64,000 nt of DNA from Bacillus sp. FSL H8-0547. GTDB taxonomy: Bacteria > Bacillota > Bacilli > Bacillales > Bacillaceae. The notes under the pieces are model-generated. The model ran no database searches, was not told the DNA's origin, and saw nothing but the letters and a program-made list of their open reading frames with translations. Position numbers and translations under genes: made by a program. The DNA is taken from assembly GCA_038002745.1 (NCBI GenBank), contig JBBODD010000001.1:4030001-4094000 (forward strand), in the 5' to 3' direction. Below are positions 55,541 to 64,000 of this stretch, in pieces (positions within the stretch are counted from its first letter, which is position 1; each line of letters opens with the position of its first letter).

Positions 55541-56464
55541 CTATCGTTTTAAGTTCATCAGTTCCTGAAGTATTTCATCTGAAGTGGTAATCACTTTTGT
55601 ATTGGACTGGAAACCGCGCTGTGCAACGATCATGTCTGTGAATTCCTCTGCGAGATCTACGTTGGACATTTCCAAAAATCCAGTCATGATTGTTGCTGAA
55701 CCGTTTTGGCCAGGGATATCAAATTCAGCTAATTCCCATGTATTATTGTTGTTTTTATCGATAGTTCCTGAGTTGCTTGACTCTTTATAAAGATTTCCTC
55801 CAACTTTTTCAAGCCCTCCATCGTTCGCAAAATTCGCTACGCGTATTTGGCCGCTGACTCGTAATTGACCACCTGAATCAACAAAAGAAACCGTTCCGTC
55901 AGGTCCAATATTGAAGCTCTTTGCATCCAGAGGAATTTGAATAAGTCCTGCAGAATTACTTGTACCTGTTCCAAAGCCAGTATTTGTTTTTTGACCAGCT
56001 TCACCTATTAAGTAGTAGCCGTCTGCAGTAACAAGGTATCCCTGATCATCAAGGTAAAAGTTACCTGCTCTTGTGTAACTTAAATCAACAGCATCTTCAA
56101 TAGGTCCGGTAATCCTATTTGTAGTAAAATCAACACTTCCCTTAATTGTCCCAACCGCAAAAAATCCGTCTCCCGCAAGCGCAAGGTCAAGAGTCCGTCC
56201 TGTTGATTGGTTAGCTCCCCCGGTGTGGATCGTATCAATTGAACTAAGTGCCGATCCAAGACCAACCTGCTTGGCGTTCATGCCGCTTGTGTTGGCAGTA
56301 GCAGCACTTGCACCTGCCATTTGCTGGCTCATAAGATCTTTGTATGTCACACGGCCTTTTTTGAATCCGTACGTATTGACGTTTGCGATGTTATTTCCGA
56401 TAACATCAAGCTTTGTTTGAAAGTTTTTCATTCCGCTTACTCCTGAGTACAATGAACGCAACAT
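55541..56464 (-). CDS. flgE: Flagellar hook protein FlgE
   Basis: Builds the hook; 307 aa (annotated flgG in older B. subtilis maps). The N-terminal rod-type sequence MLRSLYSGVSGMKNFQTKLDVIGNNIANVNTYGFKKGRVTYKDLM and the C-terminal SNVDLAEEFTDMIVAQRGFQSNTKVITTSDEILQELMNLKR form the coiled inner tube. The middle domain (about residues 85-250) is surface-exposed. From memory the B. subtilis protein has about 264 residues, so the middle is somewhat longer here. The start is ATG after GGGAGAGA. It follows flgD, the hook cap. Confidence 0.94.
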   Translation of the reverse strand: MLRSLYSGVSGMKNFQTKLDVIGNNIANVNTYGFKKGRVTYKDLMSQQMAGASAATANTSGMNAKQVGLGSALSSIDTIHTGGANQSTGRTLDLALAGDGFFAVGTIKGSVDFTTNRITGPIEDAVDLSYTRAGNFYLDDQGYLVTADGYYLIGEAGQKTNTGFGTGTSNSAGLIQIPLDAKSFNIGPDGTVSFVDSGGQLRVSGQIRVANFANDGGLEKVGGNLYKESSNSGTIDKNNNNTWELAEFDIPGQNGSATIMTGFLEMSNVDLAEEFTDMIVAQRGFQSNTKVITTSDEILQELMNLKR

Positions 56465-56512
56465 ATATAATCTCTCCCTGGTTTTTTATCTTTTTTGACC
56501 TATTTGCACGCT

Positions 56513-56947
56513 TTAGGAAGCGGATGCTTCCGTTACTTTTGTGACGAAAGCACTTGGCACTTCGTCTCCGTTTTGCATCTCAAGAATAATATCCGGTCCC
56601 GATTGTTTAATGGATTTAACAATTCCTGTTTTTGCTTCACCGTCTTCTGTTTTCCAGTCAATCTGCTTTCCGATCATCTCAGAGTATTTCAAGATGCCGT
56701 CATTCACCTGAACCTGTATGAAGCTGCTCATTTGTGTATTCAAGTTGGTCATCTGCTCCAGTGATGAAAAGCTTGCCATTTGAGATATAAATTCTTTGTC
56801 TTCCATTGGATTTAGAGGATCCTGGTTTTGCAGCTGTGCAATAAGTATTTTCAGGAAATCATCTTTTCCGAGACTTGATTTTCCTCCAGTTCTGACAGCT
56901 GCAGTTGAAGAAAGGAAAAGTCCCGAGTCAATCGTATTTTGAGCCAT
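56513..56947 (-). CDS. flgD: Flagellar hook assembly (cap) protein FlgD
   Basis: Hook-capping scaffold needed to polymerise FlgE; 144 aa, the short form usual in Bacillus. The N-terminal LGKDDFLKILIAQLQNQDPLNPMEDKEFISQMASFSSLEQMTNLN (about residues 25-70) is the family signature. The C-terminus has a compact beta-rich region. The start is ATG after AGGAGATAAAC. It lies between fliK and flgE. Confidence 0.96.
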   Translation of the reverse strand: MAQNTIDSGLFLSSTAAVRTGGKSSLGKDDFLKILIAQLQNQDPLNPMEDKEFISQMASFSSLEQMTNLNTQMSSFIQVQVNDGILKYSEMIGKQIDWKTEDGEAKTGIVKSIKQSGPDIILEMQNGDEVPSAFVTKVTEASAS

Positions 56948-56960
56948 TGTTTATCTCCTT

Positions 56961-59093
56961 TTATGTCAGCATGTTCAGATGATCTTTAAATGAATCAGTC
57001 TCTTCAGCGCGGTCTTTTTCCTCACCCTTTTCTTTTTCCGGCTGCCCTTCGTCTTGATCACGTTCGCGGAACAAGTCTGGCTGCTCCCCGTATACATCAA
57101 ATCTGTCTACAGCAATTTGAAACGCCGGAAGGGCGGCTTTGAGATGCTGAATGCTATGTTCCACAAGCTCTTTTGCAGAAGAGGTTGAGGTAATAATTTT
57201 TGCCGTCGTTTCCCCGTTCAGTCTTTGAAGCTTTACTGTCAGAAGGCCAAGATGCTCAGGTGCAAGTCTGATTGTCATTTGGGAAAATCCGTTTATTGCA
57301 AATGCAGGTTTTGCTCTTTTGAACACCTCGGTGATCTGGGCTGAAAATTCCCGTTTAACCGGCTCGCCCTGATGCTCTTTTAGTTCAGGGGAAGCATTCA
57401 GCTTTACCTCAGTAAGTCCCGGTGAAGGCTGATGCACAGTACTGTTCCCGTCCTTGTTAAACAATTGCTGCCATTCATTCTTCATTTCCGGTAAGCCTGG
57501 ACTGCGCATGTGATTCTCCGTCACATTTACCTCCAACTGTTTGAGGTCTGCCTGAAAATTACCCATGGAATCAGGAGTCTGCGGCCTGGTCCCATTGCTG
57601 GATTCAACTGCAGCCGGTCTGAAATAGCCTTTACTCAGAAGCTGATGGACAGCCTCCTGTTTTCCCCCGCCTGCATCTATTTCTTTTTTCAGCAGAAGAC
57701 GGCCAATGGCAGGCTGTTCTGTATAACTGGCTTTATGAAGGACTTGAAGGAGCTGATTCCCTTCGAGTTGAGACTGCAGATTTTTCAGTGAAGATATCGT
57801 TCTATCCGAGTCTGTCCTTACTGCAGCACTTATCTCTTCAATAAGTCGGGCAAGACCCTGTTCTCCGCCTGCAGAAAAAATACGATGCAGAGGCTTTAAA
57901 ATGGACGTAAGTTTATCAATCGCATTCTTATTAATAATCGTTATGTCCTGCTGATTTTCAAAGTCCATGGCCTCATTGTTCTTACTGTTTTTGTCTGAAG
58001 GCCCTACTTTCAATACATCTTTTATTGCTTGCTTAATGGCAGCGAGTATATTTCCTTCTAAGGTTTCCGCCTCAGAAGATTTACTGAACAATGTGCTTGC
58101 CCCGCCAGAAAATGTTTGTGGTGCATGTCCCCTTGACGCGTTCATTAAATCACCATGGCGGTTAATGCTATTTGCATGCTGAGGATTTTGCAACATAGCA
58201 ACGTGAGGCTCACTATTTTCACCCATAACTTGTGCAGAAAATTGTGCCTTTTCAGCTGACTTTTCCTGGACTATAGATGATTCCTGTCCTGCCGTTTGTC
58301 TGACATATCCGAAAGCTGGAGGAGTGTTAGTTTTGCCTGTGAAAAGATCTGCCTTGACTTCTGCCGCTGCGTATTTTTCTGCTGTAGTAAGCAGGTTTGC
58401 TTCGTCGGTGTTTTCCGCCTGTTGCATGTTCTGTCCAGTTATTGCTCTTTGTTCTCCGACCCGAACCGGATGTGGAGAAGCAGCAATATCTGCTGAATGC
58501 TGACTCATCCTCATCGTTTCAGTAATCCCGGAGTCTTCATTTGCCGTTTTTTTCTTCCGCTGAAAATGTGCTTCGGGAGCGGCATGCGCATTGGTCATAT
58601 TATGTGAAATTCCGCCTGCTTCAGCTTTATGTTTTGGAGCATCCCCTCCTGCAAAACCTTCCTTGCTTTCAGGTCCAATGAATTCACCAGCTCCGTTTTG
58701 AACCTTTACTACTGTTTTTTCAGGATAATCAGCCTGCTCAGCCGCAGTTTCTGTTTCTTTTATCAAAAACCTGCCTAACCCGGTTTTAGTCTGTTCAGAA
58801 ATCGTGTGTTCCGCAGCCGGCATAAGCGGCTGGAGGCCATTTACAGTTCCTTCAGGCATGACGGCTTCATTTACTGCCAGTTGCTTGATAAGCTCTTTGA
58901 ATGCATCTGCCAATTCGGGATCCGCGTATTCATTTTTCTCATTAAACGAGTCAACTTGTCCGCCTGTCTCAGTACTTCCTGCCGCCCCGGCAGAACCGAG
59001 CAGTAAAGATAAAAAGGAAACCTGTACCCCTGAACCCGTCTTGCCGTCATTGTTCATGACCGAAACCGGGCCTGCCGAAAACGTAATTTTCAA
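56961..59093 (-). CDS. fliK: Flagellar hook-length control protein FliK
   Basis: Secreted molecular ruler that stops hook growth and triggers the export switch in FlhB. It has 710 aa, well above the roughly 490 I recall for B. subtilis. The long N-terminal and central part (about residues 1-560) is polar, variable and of low complexity. The conserved C-terminal domain (about 575-680) has FSQMTIRLAPEHLGLLTVKLQRLNGETTAKIITSTSSAKELVEHSIQHLKAAL. The tail is strongly charged. The start is TTG, seven bases after GGGGGA. It lies between ylxF and flgD. Confidence 0.92.
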   Translation of the reverse strand: MKITFSAGPVSVMNNDGKTGSGVQVSFLSLLLGSAGAAGSTETGGQVDSFNEKNEYADPELADAFKELIKQLAVNEAVMPEGTVNGLQPLMPAAEHTISEQTKTGLGRFLIKETETAAEQADYPEKTVVKVQNGAGEFIGPESKEGFAGGDAPKHKAEAGGISHNMTNAHAAPEAHFQRKKKTANEDSGITETMRMSQHSADIAASPHPVRVGEQRAITGQNMQQAENTDEANLLTTAEKYAAAEVKADLFTGKTNTPPAFGYVRQTAGQESSIVQEKSAEKAQFSAQVMGENSEPHVAMLQNPQHANSINRHGDLMNASRGHAPQTFSGGASTLFSKSSEAETLEGNILAAIKQAIKDVLKVGPSDKNSKNNEAMDFENQQDITIINKNAIDKLTSILKPLHRIFSAGGEQGLARLIEEISAAVRTDSDRTISSLKNLQSQLEGNQLLQVLHKASYTEQPAIGRLLLKKEIDAGGGKQEAVHQLLSKGYFRPAAVESSNGTRPQTPDSMGNFQADLKQLEVNVTENHMRSPGLPEMKNEWQQLFNKDGNSTVHQPSPGLTEVKLNASPELKEHQGEPVKREFSAQITEVFKRAKPAFAINGFSQMTIRLAPEHLGLLTVKLQRLNGETTAKIITSTSSAKELVEHSIQHLKAALPAFQIAVDRFDVYGEQPDLFRERDQDEGQPEKEKGEEKDRAEETDSFKDHLNMLT

Positions 59094-59119
59094 CCTGCAT
59101 CCCCCTTGTCTCTTGCAAA

Positions 59120-59695
59120 CTAGGAATCTGAAAGCATATTTGTATATTTAGCGGCGTCTTCCGGACTCATTTTTTCCAAAACAGAAATAACTTGTTCATC
59201 ACCAATAGCTTTCAGAATCTTTAATGCTTCTTCATCAGAAAGCAGCGGAATGATCGCCGCGGCTTTTTTACTTGTCATTTTATTGTAAAGTTTGGCGATG
59301 TCCCGTCCGTTTTCCTCTTCGGCTGCTGCCGCTTTCAGCTGTTCTTCCATGGATCTAATTTCCTGGCTCAGCCGCTGAATCTCTTCCTCTTTTAAGTCCC
59401 TGTCATTTTCAAGGGCAGCTATATCCTGCTGCTGTCGTTTTATTTCCGATTTTTGAAGCTCATTTTCTTCCTTGAGTTCCTTTTCTGCAGAAGACTCTGC
59501 ATGACCGGATGTTTTCTGTTCTGCGGGGATTCCCGGCAGAAGTGCGGCAGTTTCTTTTAGTTTTCCGGTTACGTCAATTCCCGCAACAGTTAAAATGACC
59601 GCAATGAAGGTTACCGTAAAAAAGAAAGGGATGATGACAACAAAGAGCAGCCATTGGAATTTTCCAGTTTCTTTTTCATCGTTTTTCACTTTCAC
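59120..59695 (-). CDS. ylxF: YlxF, MotE-like flagellar protein with coiled coil
   Basis: A 191-aa protein with one N-terminal membrane helix (about residues 14-38), a long Glu/Lys/Gln-rich coiled coil (about 70-125) and a C-terminal domain LYNKMTSKKAAAIIPLLSDEEALKILKAIGDEQVISVLEKMSPEDAAKYTNML, which resembles the MgtE N-terminal/MotE fold. In other bacteria MotE acts as a stator chaperone; the role of YlxF in Bacillus is not established as far as I know. The start is GTG after AGGTGAAAA. It lies between fliJ and fliK. Confidence 0.86.
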   Translation of the reverse strand: MKVKNDEKETGKFQWLLFVVIIPFFFTVTFIAVILTVAGIDVTGKLKETAALLPGIPAEQKTSGHAESSAEKELKEENELQKSEIKRQQQDIAALENDRDLKEEEIQRLSQEIRSMEEQLKAAAAEEENGRDIAKLYNKMTSKKAAAIIPLLSDEEALKILKAIGDEQVISVLEKMSPEDAAKYTNMLSDS

Positions 59696-59702
59696 TTTTC
59701 AC

Positions 59703-60146
59703 CTAATTCCCCCGCACGGCATAAGACTGGACAGAAAGATCGTCCATACTCTTGATTTCAGTGTCTTTCACCCAGCGCACATAGACTTCGCGGTGTTTTT
59801 CTTTCATTTTTTCGTACTTTTTTACTTCTATATTTTTTTCTGTGAGAACTTGCTGCTTTTCATTCATTCTCTCCCTTGCTGCTGCTGTGAGATTCTGATA
59901 GTGTGAAATTGTTTTTTCAAGATTTGATACAAACTGCTGAAAGTGCCGGATTTCCTGAACCGGCATGCCCGAATTCAGCTGAAAGAGCGTTTTTTCTTCA
60001 AGCACTTCTTTTTTCTTCAGGCATGTATACAGCTTTTCAGCAGCCTTCTCAAAGTCTGCTACCGATAACTGATAAGCTTCAAGAGACTGATCTTTTTCCA
60101 TTTCTTTAAGTTCAAGAATTTTTTGAAACCTGTAAGCGTATTTCAC
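59703..60146 (-). CDS. fliJ: Flagellar export protein FliJ
   Basis: Coiled-coil stalk of the flagellar export ATPase, 147 aa, which turns within the FliI hexamer and touches FlhA. MKYAYRFQKILELKEMEKDQSLEAYQLSVADFEKAAEKLY is typical, and nearly the whole protein is predicted helix with heptad-like spacing. It overlaps the fliI stop by four bases. Confidence 0.93.
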   Translation of the reverse strand: MKYAYRFQKILELKEMEKDQSLEAYQLSVADFEKAAEKLYTCLKKKEVLEEKTLFQLNSGMPVQEIRHFQQFVSNLEKTISHYQNLTAAARERMNEKQQVLTEKNIEVKKYEKMKEKHREVYVRWVKDTEIKSMDDLSVQSYAVRGN

Positions 60147-61483
60147 GTGTTATCTCCTATTTCAATCAGTGATTGCAGGTATTCCGCACTTTGTTCAAAT
60201 GAGATTTTTTCGTGCACATCCTGCTTCAGAAAAGAAAGGATCTTCGGATAATACCTGATCGCTTCGTCAATTTCTCTGCTGGTTCCGCGCTTGTATGCGC
60301 CTATGTTAATTAAGTCCTCAGAGTTTAAATAGACAGCAAGCAGATCCCTTAGCTTTGAAGCGTTTTTCTTTTGTTCAGCAGGGACAATCTGGCTCATCAC
60401 ACGGCTGATGCTTTTCAGCACATTGACTGCAGGAAATTGCCCTTTATTTGCAAGATTTCTGTCAAGAACGATGTGGCCGTCAAGAATTCCTCTTACCGTG
60501 TCTGAAATCGGCTCATTCAGATCATCCCCGTCAACCAATACTGTATAAAAAGCGGTAATGGAGCCATGTTCATTTGTTCCGGTCCGTTCAAGAAGCTTCG
60601 GGAGGACGGCAAAGACACTAGGCGTGTACCCTTTTGTGGTCGGAGGCTCTCCTGCTGCAAGGCCAATTTCCCTTTGCGCCATGGCAACACGGGTGACAGA
60701 ATCCATCATCAGCATCACATTTAACCCTTTATCTCTGAAATATTCTGCGATTGCAGTAGCTGTATAAGAAGCCTTCAGTCTCATCAGGGCAGGCTGATCA
60801 GATGTAGCAGCCACAATAATGGACCTTTTGAGTCCTTCTTCACCAAGGTCTTTTTCAATAAATTCACGAACTTCCCGCCCGCGTTCACCTATGAGGGCAA
60901 TGACATTCAGGTCTGCTTTTGTGTTTCTTGCAATCATTCCGAGAAGCGTGCTTTTTCCAACACCGCTTCCTGCAAAAATGCCGACACGCTGTCCTTTTCC
61001 AACTGTCAAAAGACTGTCAATAACTCTGACCCCAACTTCCATCGTCTCATTGATTGGCGGACGGTTCATAGGGTTTGGCGGATTTTGTTCAGCTGATATT
61101 GGCGTCAGGCCTTTTGGCAGCGGTGATTGATTAAAGGGAAGACCGAATGCATCAACTGTCTGGCCGATCAGCCCCATTCCCGCTTTGATCTTCAGAGGCT
61201 CGTTTGTTGCTTCAACAAGACTTCCGGGTGAGATCTGATTCACATGCTCAAACGGCATCAACAGAACATATTCATCTCTGAAACCTACTACTTCTGCAGC
61301 TATTTTCATTTCCTTAGAAGTACCCGTATGAATGTAGCAAAGGTCGCCAATTGAGCTTTCCGGACCTTTGGATTCAATCATCAGCCCGATTACCTTGCTT
61401 ACTTTTCCATATATTTTAAATGAATCCATTGAATCTATCTTTAGAAGCAAGTCTGCTGCTTTCAAACCGTCAATCCTCCCCAA
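60143..61483 (-). CDS. fliI: Flagellum-specific ATPase FliI
   Basis: F1-beta-like ATPase that energises or primes flagellar protein export; 446 aa. Walker A is GIFAGSGVGKSTLLGMIARNTKAD (about residues 168-191), Walker B is LNVMLMMDSVTRVAMAQREIGLAAGEPPTTKGYTPSVFA (about 252-290), and the conserved Glu lies in ALIGERGREVREFIE. It overlaps the fliH end by 14 bases and the fliJ start by 4, so translation of the ATPase complex genes is linked. Confidence 0.97.
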   Translation of the reverse strand: MGRIDGLKAADLLLKIDSMDSFKIYGKVSKVIGLMIESKGPESSIGDLCYIHTGTSKEMKIAAEVVGFRDEYVLLMPFEHVNQISPGSLVEATNEPLKIKAGMGLIGQTVDAFGLPFNQSPLPKGLTPISAEQNPPNPMNRPPINETMEVGVRVIDSLLTVGKGQRVGIFAGSGVGKSTLLGMIARNTKADLNVIALIGERGREVREFIEKDLGEEGLKRSIIVAATSDQPALMRLKASYTATAIAEYFRDKGLNVMLMMDSVTRVAMAQREIGLAAGEPPTTKGYTPSVFAVLPKLLERTGTNEHGSITAFYTVLVDGDDLNEPISDTVRGILDGHIVLDRNLANKGQFPAVNVLKSISRVMSQIVPAEQKKNASKLRDLLAVYLNSEDLINIGAYKRGTSREIDEAIRYYPKILSFLKQDVHEKISFEQSAEYLQSLIEIGDNT

Positions 61484-62207
61484 TCAGCTGAAGCATGCTT
61501 TTTTTCAGCTGATTCAGCTGGGCATCAACGCCGGCATCCATTGTGCCGGCAGGAGATTCAATCACGCAGCTTCCTTCCTGAAGACTTTCGTCAGGATAAA
61601 TGAACAGATCGGCCCTGGAAAGCAACACATCTTCCAGCTCGCTTTTTTGCTTGAGAAGCCTGCTGTAATAAAGCGGGTTAACGAACACTTTTATTTCCGG
61701 ATGTTCTCTGACTTCATGCAAAGCTTTTTTAACTAGTTCGGCAAAGCAGGCAGGATGCTCTTCAAGCTTGATGAACATGATTTTTTCAGAAAGCTTCACA
61801 GCCAGATTAATAATGGTATCTTCTGATTGGGACACTTTTTCTATGTAATCCTCTTTTGCCTGATCCACAATGGTTTTTGCCTCTGAGAGAAAGGAGCTGT
61901 ATTGCTGCAGGGATTCCTGTCTGCCCGCCTCAAAACCGGCTTGAAACCCTTCCTCTCTTGCCTCTAGTTCTTGCTGTTTTTTTTCACTGATCCATTTTTC
62001 CTGCTCGTCTTGTGCCTGCTTTAGAATTCTGTCTGCCTGAACTCTGGCATGTTCCAGCAGCTGATCAGCGTCTGCTTTTGCCTGATGCATGACCATCTCG
62101 GGATTTATTTTCTCAGCTGGTGCGGACAAGACCGTTCTTAGAATTATGGCTTTTTTGCCCTGTTCTGCTGCGGCTCGGTCTGATTTAATTAAATTAGACA
62201 ATGACAT
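61470..62207 (-). CDS. fliH: Flagellar assembly protein FliH
   Basis: Stator-like regulator of FliI, about 245 aa. It has a Glu/Gln/Ala-rich coiled-coil region (about residues 45-125, with GFQAGFEAGRQE) and a C-terminal domain with AVKLSEKIMFIKLEEHPACFAELVKKALHEVREHPEIKVFVNPLYY. The start is uncertain: ATG at 62207 gives MSLSNLIKS, which I recall as similar to B. subtilis, but it is only three bases from the G-run; a TTG at 62201 is better spaced. The start region lies inside the end of fliG. Confidence 0.9.
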   Translation of the reverse strand: MSLSNLIKSDRAAAEQGKKAIILRTVLSAPAEKINPEMVMHQAKADADQLLEHARVQADRILKQAQDEQEKWISEKKQQELEAREEGFQAGFEAGRQESLQQYSSFLSEAKTIVDQAKEDYIEKVSQSEDTIINLAVKLSEKIMFIKLEEHPACFAELVKKALHEVREHPEIKVFVNPLYYSRLLKQKSELEDVLLSRADLFIYPDESLQEGSCVIESPAGTMDAGVDAQLNQLKKSMLQLIGED

Positions 62208-63207
62208 CATCCCCCCCGCCGCGGGCAATGACGATTTCTCCTGCATCCTCAAGTCTGCGGATAACAGAGACAATGCGTGATTGTGCTTCTTCTACATCCC
62301 GAAGTCTGACTGGACCCATAAACTCCATTTCTTCTTTAAACGTGTCTGCCATTCTCTTGGACATGTTCTTGAACACAATTTCCTTCACTTCTTCGCTTGC
62401 GACTTTAAGCGACAGCATCAGATCTTCGTTTTCTACATCCCTGATGACGCGCTGAATGGCCCTGCTGTCGAGTGTGACAATATCCTCAAAAACAAACATC
62501 CGTTTTTTGATTTCTTCTGCAAGCTCAGGATCCTGAATTTCAAGAGAATCAAGGATGGTCTTTTCTGTACTGCGGTCAACACCGTTCAGCACCTCAACAA
62601 CCGCTTCCACTCCGCCTGTCTGCGTATAATCCTGTGTGACAGCAGAAGAGAGCTTTCTCTCAAGGACCTGTTCCACTTCATTGATAATTTCCGGTGAGGT
62701 CCTGTCCATTTTAGCAATCCTTATTGCAATATCCGCCTGCTGCTGATGCGGCAGACCGGACAGGATCTGTCCTGACTGTACCGGATCAAGGTAGGAGAGA
62801 ATGAGCGCAATCGTTTGCGGGTGCTCTCCCTGAATAAAATTAAAGATTTGGGCCGGGTCAGCTTTTCTCGCAAAATCAAACGGCTTTACCTGCAAGGAAG
62901 ATGTAAGCCGGTGGATAATGCTTGAAGCCCGCTCTTCTCCAAGCGCTTTTTCAAGAATTTGTTTCGCATATGAAATGCCGCCCTGGGAAATGAATTCCTG
63001 AGCCATCGCGATTTGATGAAACTCTTCAATAATTCCTTCTTTATTCTGAGAATCTACATTTCTTACACTTGAGATCTCTAATGTAAGCTTTTCAATTTCT
63101 TCTTCAGAAAGATGCTTGTAAACCGATGCGGCTGCGTCAGGACCTAGAGAAATCAGAAGGAGGGCGGCTTTTTGCTTGCCTGTCAATTTGCTTGCTCGTT
63201 TAACCAT
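62194..63207 (-). CDS. fliG: Flagellar motor switch protein FliG
   Basis: C-ring protein of 337 aa that meets the stators and transmits torque. The N-terminal domain has LTGKQKAALLLISLGPDAAASVYKHLSEEEIEKLTLEIS (about residues 7-45), the middle domain the EHPQ motif in FIQGEHPQTIALILSYL (about 127-143), and the C-terminal domain the charged helix NEDLMLSLKVASEEVKEIVFKNMSKRMADTFKEEMEFMGPVRLRDVEEAQ. It starts after AGGAGGT and lies between fliF and fliH. Confidence 0.97.
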   Translation of the reverse strand: MVKRASKLTGKQKAALLLISLGPDAAASVYKHLSEEEIEKLTLEISSVRNVDSQNKEGIIEEFHQIAMAQEFISQGGISYAKQILEKALGEERASSIIHRLTSSLQVKPFDFARKADPAQIFNFIQGEHPQTIALILSYLDPVQSGQILSGLPHQQQADIAIRIAKMDRTSPEIINEVEQVLERKLSSAVTQDYTQTGGVEAVVEVLNGVDRSTEKTILDSLEIQDPELAEEIKKRMFVFEDIVTLDSRAIQRVIRDVENEDLMLSLKVASEEVKEIVFKNMSKRMADTFKEEMEFMGPVRLRDVEEAQSRIVSVIRRLEDAGEIVIARGGGDDVIV

Positions 63208-63221
63208 TTATGAGTAACCTC

Positions 63222-64000
63222 CTATTCTTCCGTCAGCCATGATCTGAGCAGTTTGGCAAAGTCCTCCGGTTTATCCCGCGCCATTTTTTCAAGCTGCTTT
63301 CTCCTGACATCCCCTTCGCTTTCAGGTGCATCATTTACATCAGGAAGAATCATTTTCTCCTGATAAAATATTTCCTCTTCTTCCGGTTCAGCTGGTTCTT
63401 TTCTATTTCTTTTAAACAGTAAAACCAGAAGAATCGCAATGACAAGGAGCATTACGCCTCCTGCGATATATAGCCATAACGGGATTGAACGGGCCGTTTC
63501 AGGATCCATTGTCTGTTTTCCGGCAAACGGCTGAACAGATACAGAAATCTTTTCCTCTATTTGTTCAGCAGTTAATGGCTCAGTCTGAGGATCTTTGTCG
63601 ATGGAAGTCCGGACAATTGATCCAAGAAGCTGCTGGATGTCTGCGACGCTTTGTGCAGGCAGAGAGGCTGGGTCATCTGCAGTAGGCGGTTCAACCATGA
63701 CCTGTATGCCCAGATCCCTGATTCTGTATGGACTTTCTGTAATTTCTTTTTTCACACGATTGACTTCATTATTGATTCGTTCTTCTACTTTTTCATAATC
63801 TCCTGAACCTTCGCCCTGAACGGCTTCATATCCGGGAACATCATCTTCTCCCGTCCCGGTTACTCCGCCTGCACCGGCACCCTCTCCGCTGTAGGTTTCT
63901 GTAATCCGTTCAACGCTCACGGCCAAACCTTCATTGTTTTCTTCATCAGCTGCTTCGACAAGATTTTCTTCCCGCTTTTCCTGAGTGAAATCAAGATCTG
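63222..64000 (-). CDS. fliF: Flagellar MS-ring protein FliF (C-terminal part; 5' end outside the window)
   Basis: Only the last roughly 259 codons are present. The frame stays open to base 64000 (upstream residues read DLDFTQEKREENLVEAADEENNEGLAVSVERITETYSG), so the start lies beyond the window. Visible parts are the periplasmic segment with ERINNEVNRVKKEITESPYRIRDLGIQVMVEPP, the second membrane helix (WLYIAGGVMLLVIAILLVLLF) and the cytoplasmic tail with DKPEDFAKLLRSWLTEE, which binds FliG. It is the first fla/che gene seen; fliE, flgC and flgB are expected beyond the edge. Confidence 0.95.
   Translation of the reverse strand, partial: DLDFTQEKREENLVEAADEENNEGLAVSVERITETYSGEGAGAGGVTGTGEDDVPGYEAVQGEGSGDYEKVEERINNEVNRVKKEITESPYRIRDLGIQVMVEPPTADDPASLPAQSVADIQQLLGSIVRTSIDKDPQTEPLTAEQIEEKISVSVQPFAGKQTMDPETARSIPLWLYIAGGVMLLVIAILLVLLFKRNRKEPAEPEEEEIFYQEKMILPDVNDAPESEGDVRRKQLEKMARDKPEDFAKLLRSWLTEE

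Overview
The window looks like chromosomal core sequence from a motile, endospore-forming member of the Bacillaceae (Firmicutes). Protein sequences and gene order match the Bacillus subtilis fliF...sigD-rpsB...polC-nusA...pnp-dpaAB-dapA-spoIIIE region almost gene for gene, as far as I can recall it. The spore-specific genes (dipicolinate synthase dpaA/dpaB, spoIIIE, mlpA, tepA) point to a spore former; a complete flagellar and chemotaxis block points to motility. All 62 genes I can support lie on the minus strand, so transcription runs from base 64000 towards base 1. I see no prophage, insertion sequence, tRNA, rRNA or CRISPR.

Layout in the direction of transcription. (1) 64000-39545: the fla/che operon from fliF (5' end outside the window) through fliG, fliH, fliI, fliJ, ylxF, fliK, flgD, flgE, swrD, fliL, fliM, fliY, cheY, fliO, fliP, fliQ, fliR, flhB, flhA, flhF, flhG, cheB, cheA, cheW, cheD, sigD and swrB. 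It builds the basal body, switch, export gate and hook, adds the chemotaxis signalling core, and ends with the sigma factor for late flagellar genes. The usual cheC is missing between cheW and cheD. (2) 39533-36133: rpsB, tsf, pyrH, frr, with a promoter, a structured leader and several terminators. (3) 36066-26548: uppS, dxr, rasP, proS, polC; the usual cdsA between uppS and dxr is missing. (4) 26453-18766: rimP, nusA, rnpM (ylxR), ylxQ, infB, ylxP, rbfA, truB, ribF, rpsO, a transcription/translation operon with a clear sigma-A promoter and a leader terminator that probably mediates NusA autoregulation. (5) 18591-8463: pnp, a pseudo-deacetylase ylxY, mlpA, ymxH, then dpaA-dpaB-asd-dapG-dapA, which links the aspartate/diaminopimelate pathway to dipicolinic acid for the spore core. 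(6) 8285-90: rnjB, tepA, ylzJ, spoIIIE, a GntR regulator and a BMP-family lipoprotein.

The unusual material is in two gene-poor gaps. Between ylxY and pnp (16095-16473) there are two tandem ~120-bp long-hairpin elements plus a third partial one. Between rnjB and tepA (5694-6620) a third full copy appears to be nested inside a different palindromic repeat, immediately followed by seven 52-bp tandem units, several of which form a hairpin. Copies of both elements differ by compensatory base changes in their stems, so the structure seems to have been maintained. These repeats, and the absence of cdsA and cheC from otherwise perfectly conserved clusters, are the main points to follow up.

All calls come from reading the sequence and from memory of the families; no database search, folding or alignment program was run.
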